This document shows, piece by piece, positions 61,798-64,000 of a stretch of DNA of 64,000 nucleotides (its first letter is position 1; each line of letters starts with the position of its first letter). The notes beneath the pieces were generated by a model, which had not been told where the DNA came from, did not search any database, and saw nothing but the letters and a program-made list of their open reading frames with translations. Position numbers and translations under genes: made by a program. Source of the stretch: Gammaproteobacteria bacterium. Lineage in GTDB: Bacteria > Pseudomonadota > Gammaproteobacteria > Competibacterales > Competibacteraceae. The stretch spans positions 124,001 to 188,000 of the forward strand of contig JACKNF010000001.1 in assembly GCA_024234995.1 (NCBI GenBank). The letters run 5' to 3'.

Positions 61798-61902
61798 GAT
61801 CCCTACAACCTCCAAATTACAATCAATCAGATAAGTCAGAACTACCGTTCGATCAACTGCGGGTTTGATCAGTGGTGGTTTTTTTCTGATAAACGGCTAC
61901 GT

Positions 61903-62100
61903 TTAATACTCGAACTGCGTCTCAGATTCGATAAAGATAATCTCCAGATTTTCCTTGATCTTGACCAGTGAGTTGTACTGCTCGGTATTCTCCGTCATCA
62001 ATTGGCTATCACCGTATGCAGGATACGGATCATTGGAATCAAAAGAGGCCAGGGGATTCACCAGGATCGCCTTCGCGCGTCCAGCAGCGCTATAGCGCCT
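61903..62100 (-). pseudogene. short coding remnant of unknown origin
   Basis: The minus strand reads RYSAAGRAKAILVNPLASFDSND, then PYPAYGDSQLMTENTEQYNSLVKIKENLEIIFIESETQFEY. It follows directly on the DUF3782-type pseudogene in another frame. It looks like real protein sequence (acidic, helical), but no start and no family are visible. Confidence 0.4.
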
Positions 62101-62751
62101 CAACCAAAACTGAATCGCCGAAGGTCTCGATTCCCCGTTGTTCAGCAACCTTGCGCGCCCGCGCATCGATCATCGGCAAAATTACGATCAGCCGGTTGGC
62201 TTGCCGCCCGTGGCGTTTCTCATAAAATCTTGCCTTGCGCTCAAAAATATACATTCCCGCCTTGTCAATCGACGACTTCAATTCTTTAATTCACAGATCA
62301 GCAACAAACCATTCTTAACGATCACATCTAGCTCCATCTAATCCGGCCGGCCAAACACCTCGCCCTGATCGTCATACTCGTTGACATCGAGCACCTGCAC
62401 CCCAAACGTCTTCTCCAGAATCCCGGCCAACGCATCGCGGAACGCCTTCTTAGATTGCAGGCCCCAGCGTGATCCCAACGCACCGGTGCTGCGGTCATGT
62501 TATTTTGCTTGAGCCATGATTTCCTCATGGAGTCGCAGCAGTTCTTTTTGGTTTTCCGCCCACTTGCGTGTTTACTTTTTCTGATCGCAGCGTAACTCCG
62601 CCAGCAGATCGTAGAACCGGTCTTAAGTTTCCTCGCACCCCGCATATTCCCGGCGGGTCAGCTTCAAAATATAGGCATGCAGCTCCGGATTCGTTCACAA
62701 CAAATCCGGTAGTTCTTGGCGGATGGTTTGCTTCAGCAATTCCGTGCTCAT
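62083..62751 (-). pseudogene. DUF3782-type protein, broken by stops and frameshifts
   Basis: Reading from ATG 62751: MSTELLKQTIRQELPDLL, a TGA, then TNPELHAYILKLTRREYAG. Across further frame changes come KAFRDALAGILEKTFGVQVL, EYDDQGEVFGRPD, a TAG, MELDVIVKNGLLLICELKSSIDKAGMYIF and RLIVILPMIDARARKVAEQRGIETF. The end resembles the nuclease-like C-terminal domain of DUF3782 proteins, common in multiple copies in sulfur-cycle and sludge gammaproteobacteria. Two in-frame stops plus indels mark it as a pseudogene. Confidence 0.72.
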
Positions 62752-62824
62752 GGTGCTTACATCGTTGGTTGGTTATCGAAACTCCCTTCGCGAAGAGGAA
62801 GAACACGAGAGGAGGAAGGAATGC

Positions 62825-63841
62825 CTATACGGGTGGTAATGTCTCGCGCCCGAACCGTACCAGCACGCCAATCCGTTGTTCGCCGAGCGAATCCAGCTCG
62901 ATCAGTGAAATTGTTTCGCCGGGTTCCGGCGACTGAGGGGATAGCTTGATCCCAAGCCGGGTCAAGCGCAGAGTGAGGGGGCGGGCCTGCAAATAAGTCT
63001 CTGGCTGGCTGAGTACTTGCTGGATCTGTTTCAGATAATCGTCCAGTGTTGCTAATGGCTTACGTGCTGCTACCAGGTCTTTCTCGACCTGGATCAGACG
63101 CTGCTCTAACGCCGTCTCCCGGTGCATACTGGAATCCGTAGGCGATAGCAATGGTTGTAATCCTTGGGCGTGACTGCGCAACGCCCGTAACTGGGCCTGC
63201 AATCGCCGCCGTTGTTCCTCCAGCATACTGCGCTGATCGCGCAGATAGTTAATCCGTTCCAGTGCCCGTGTCGCTAGGAATACCAGCATCCGTTGCTGCA
63301 AATCCTCCCGTAACTGTTTTTCGTTGATTGCCGGGAAAAACAGCCGATGCCGCGAAAAACTGACTCGAATCTGCCGGACATCGCGCACCAATACATCACC
63401 CCGCAGCGCTGTTCCAAAAGATTCAGTCTCCTGCTTAATCATCAGCATGAGGGCATAACACCGCTCCGCTCCGTTCTCCTTGAAGAAGGCTTGAATGCCA
63501 GGCGCTTCAGCCAATAGTGCTTGCAAGTCATCTGTTGTCGCAAAAAACGCATTGACTTGGGGATCACGCGACCATGCGCGGGCATCGAGAGTCGCCGCCG
63601 GCGGTAATTGCCGTAGCACCTTTTCTACATAAAGCGACGCCGTTTCCACAGCGCCTAGCAGTTTATCGGCATAATTGCCGACCAAGCGGATACGTGGCTC
63701 GCTGGCGTCCACGACGTGCTCGATCGCGTCGCGCATCGCCGCTAACCGCTCTTGATGGCGGCGATGTTCCGCCAAATGCTGTTGCGCAAAAGCCGCTAAA
63801 CCACCGAAAACCTGATGCAGAAACCCCTGATCGTTGGTCAT
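62825..63841 (-). CDS. coiled-coil hypothetical protein
   Basis: 338 residues from ATG 63841. Mostly alpha-helical with two coiled-coil stretches (about 210-240, SMLEEQRRRLQAQLRALRSHA, and about 250-290). No signal peptide, membrane segment or catalytic motif was recognised. It ends SLGEQRIGVLVRFGRETLPPV. It is 16 nt downstream of the partial gene at the right edge, on the same strand, so the two are likely an operon of unknown role. Confidence 0.72.
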   Translation of the reverse strand: MTNDQGFLHQVFGGLAAFAQQHLAEHRRHQERLAAMRDAIEHVVDASEPRIRLVGNYADKLLGAVETASLYVEKVLRQLPPAATLDARAWSRDPQVNAFFATTDDLQALLAEAPGIQAFFKENGAERCYALMLMIKQETESFGTALRGDVLVRDVRQIRVSFSRHRLFFPAINEKQLREDLQQRMLVFLATRALERINYLRDQRSMLEEQRRRLQAQLRALRSHAQGLQPLLSPTDSSMHRETALEQRLIQVEKDLVAARKPLATLDDYLKQIQQVLSQPETYLQARPLTLRLTRLGIKLSPQSPEPGETISLIELDSLGEQRIGVLVRFGRETLPPV

Positions 63842-63857
63842 TGCCTTCGCCAATTTT

Positions 63858-64000
63858 TCAGGACAACCCCATTAATCGCCGGTGTAACGGGCTTGTCCGG
63901 GGAAAATGCGCACGCAGAAAATCCATCTGATCGGCCAATACCCGCTTGCCTTGCAGATATACATATTCCGCGTGATTAGGCGCAAACGGGATCGCCAGCA
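63858..64000 (-). CDS. C-terminal end of an unidentified protein (5' part outside window)
   Basis: The minus strand is open from the right edge to a TGA at 63858-63860: LAIPFAPNHAEYVYLQGKRVLADQMDFLRAHFPRTSPLHRRLMGLS. Too little is visible to name a family. It sits just upstream of the coiled-coil gene. Confidence 0.6.
   Translation of the reverse strand, partial: LAIPFAPNHAEYVYLQGKRVLADQMDFLRAHFPRTSPLHRRLMGLS

Noticed and set aside
61858..61893. GATCAA...TTGATC hairpin followed by a T run on the plus strand
   Set aside because: No plus-strand gene ends there; it lies in the likely promoter region of the pilus operon, so a terminator call is not justified.

Overview
The window is a stretch of gammaproteobacterial chromosome. 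The core genes (gamma-type gshA, lptD-surA-ksgA, amgK-murU, glyQS-gmhB-plsC, fimT-pilVWXY1E), a PEP-CTERM protein and many insertion sequences would fit a Competibacter/Contendobacter-like or related sludge or sediment lineage. That lineage placement is inference: there is no rRNA in the window and no search could be run. No tRNA, rRNA or CRISPR array was recognised.

Layout. 1-2.2 kb: the 3' part of a MbnH-type di-haem peroxidase, a PCuAC-like copper protein and a small secreted cache-like protein. 2.24-3.09 kb: an IS5-family (IS427-type) insertion sequence. 3.2-7.5 kb: an RND efflux pump (adaptor plus permease). 7.5-19 kb: a decaying region in which one membrane-bound cache-HAMP-GAF-GGDEF-EAL gene has been split by two insertions. 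The first is an IS4-family element. The second is a 6.1-kb transposon with 15-bp terminal inverted repeats and an 8-bp target duplication; it carries an IS1595-type transposase, a ParA-like ATPase, an HTH regulator and a small helical protein, and is itself riddled with nested IS/MITE insertions.

19-25.5 kb: gshA, a small membrane protein, thiL, an FkbM methyltransferase, an ECF sigma/anti-sigma pair, an AhpD-like protein and a DUF4383 protein. 25.6-36.8 kb: a DUF5682 / MoxR ATPase / DUF5691 operon and a SWIM zinc-finger gene. These form a recurrent but uncharacterised gene set, here interrupted by a PEP-CTERM gene and by a methyltransferase gene that a second, intact IS4 copy has cut from its start codon. 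36.9-39.9 kb: a YyaL/SPATA20-type thioredoxin-fold protein and a conserved hypothetical. 40-43.7 kb: a single-gene fusion of topoisomerase III and RecQ helicase. 43.8-51.5 kb: envelope and peptidoglycan-recycling genes (ksgA, surA, lptD, amgK, murU, plsC-like, gmhB) interspersed with seven parS-like ParB-binding sites, which suggests proximity to the chromosomal origin. 51.6-54.6 kb: glyS/glyQ. 54.7-61.8 kb: a minor-pilin and PilY1 operon closed by a strong terminator. 61.9-64 kb: a DUF3782-type pseudogene, a coiled-coil hypothetical and the end of another gene.

The most interesting points are the Top3-RecQ fusion, the parS cluster, the ParA-carrying transposon with its nested insertions, and the MoxR/DUF5682/DUF5691/SWIM set without an obvious vWA partner in the window.
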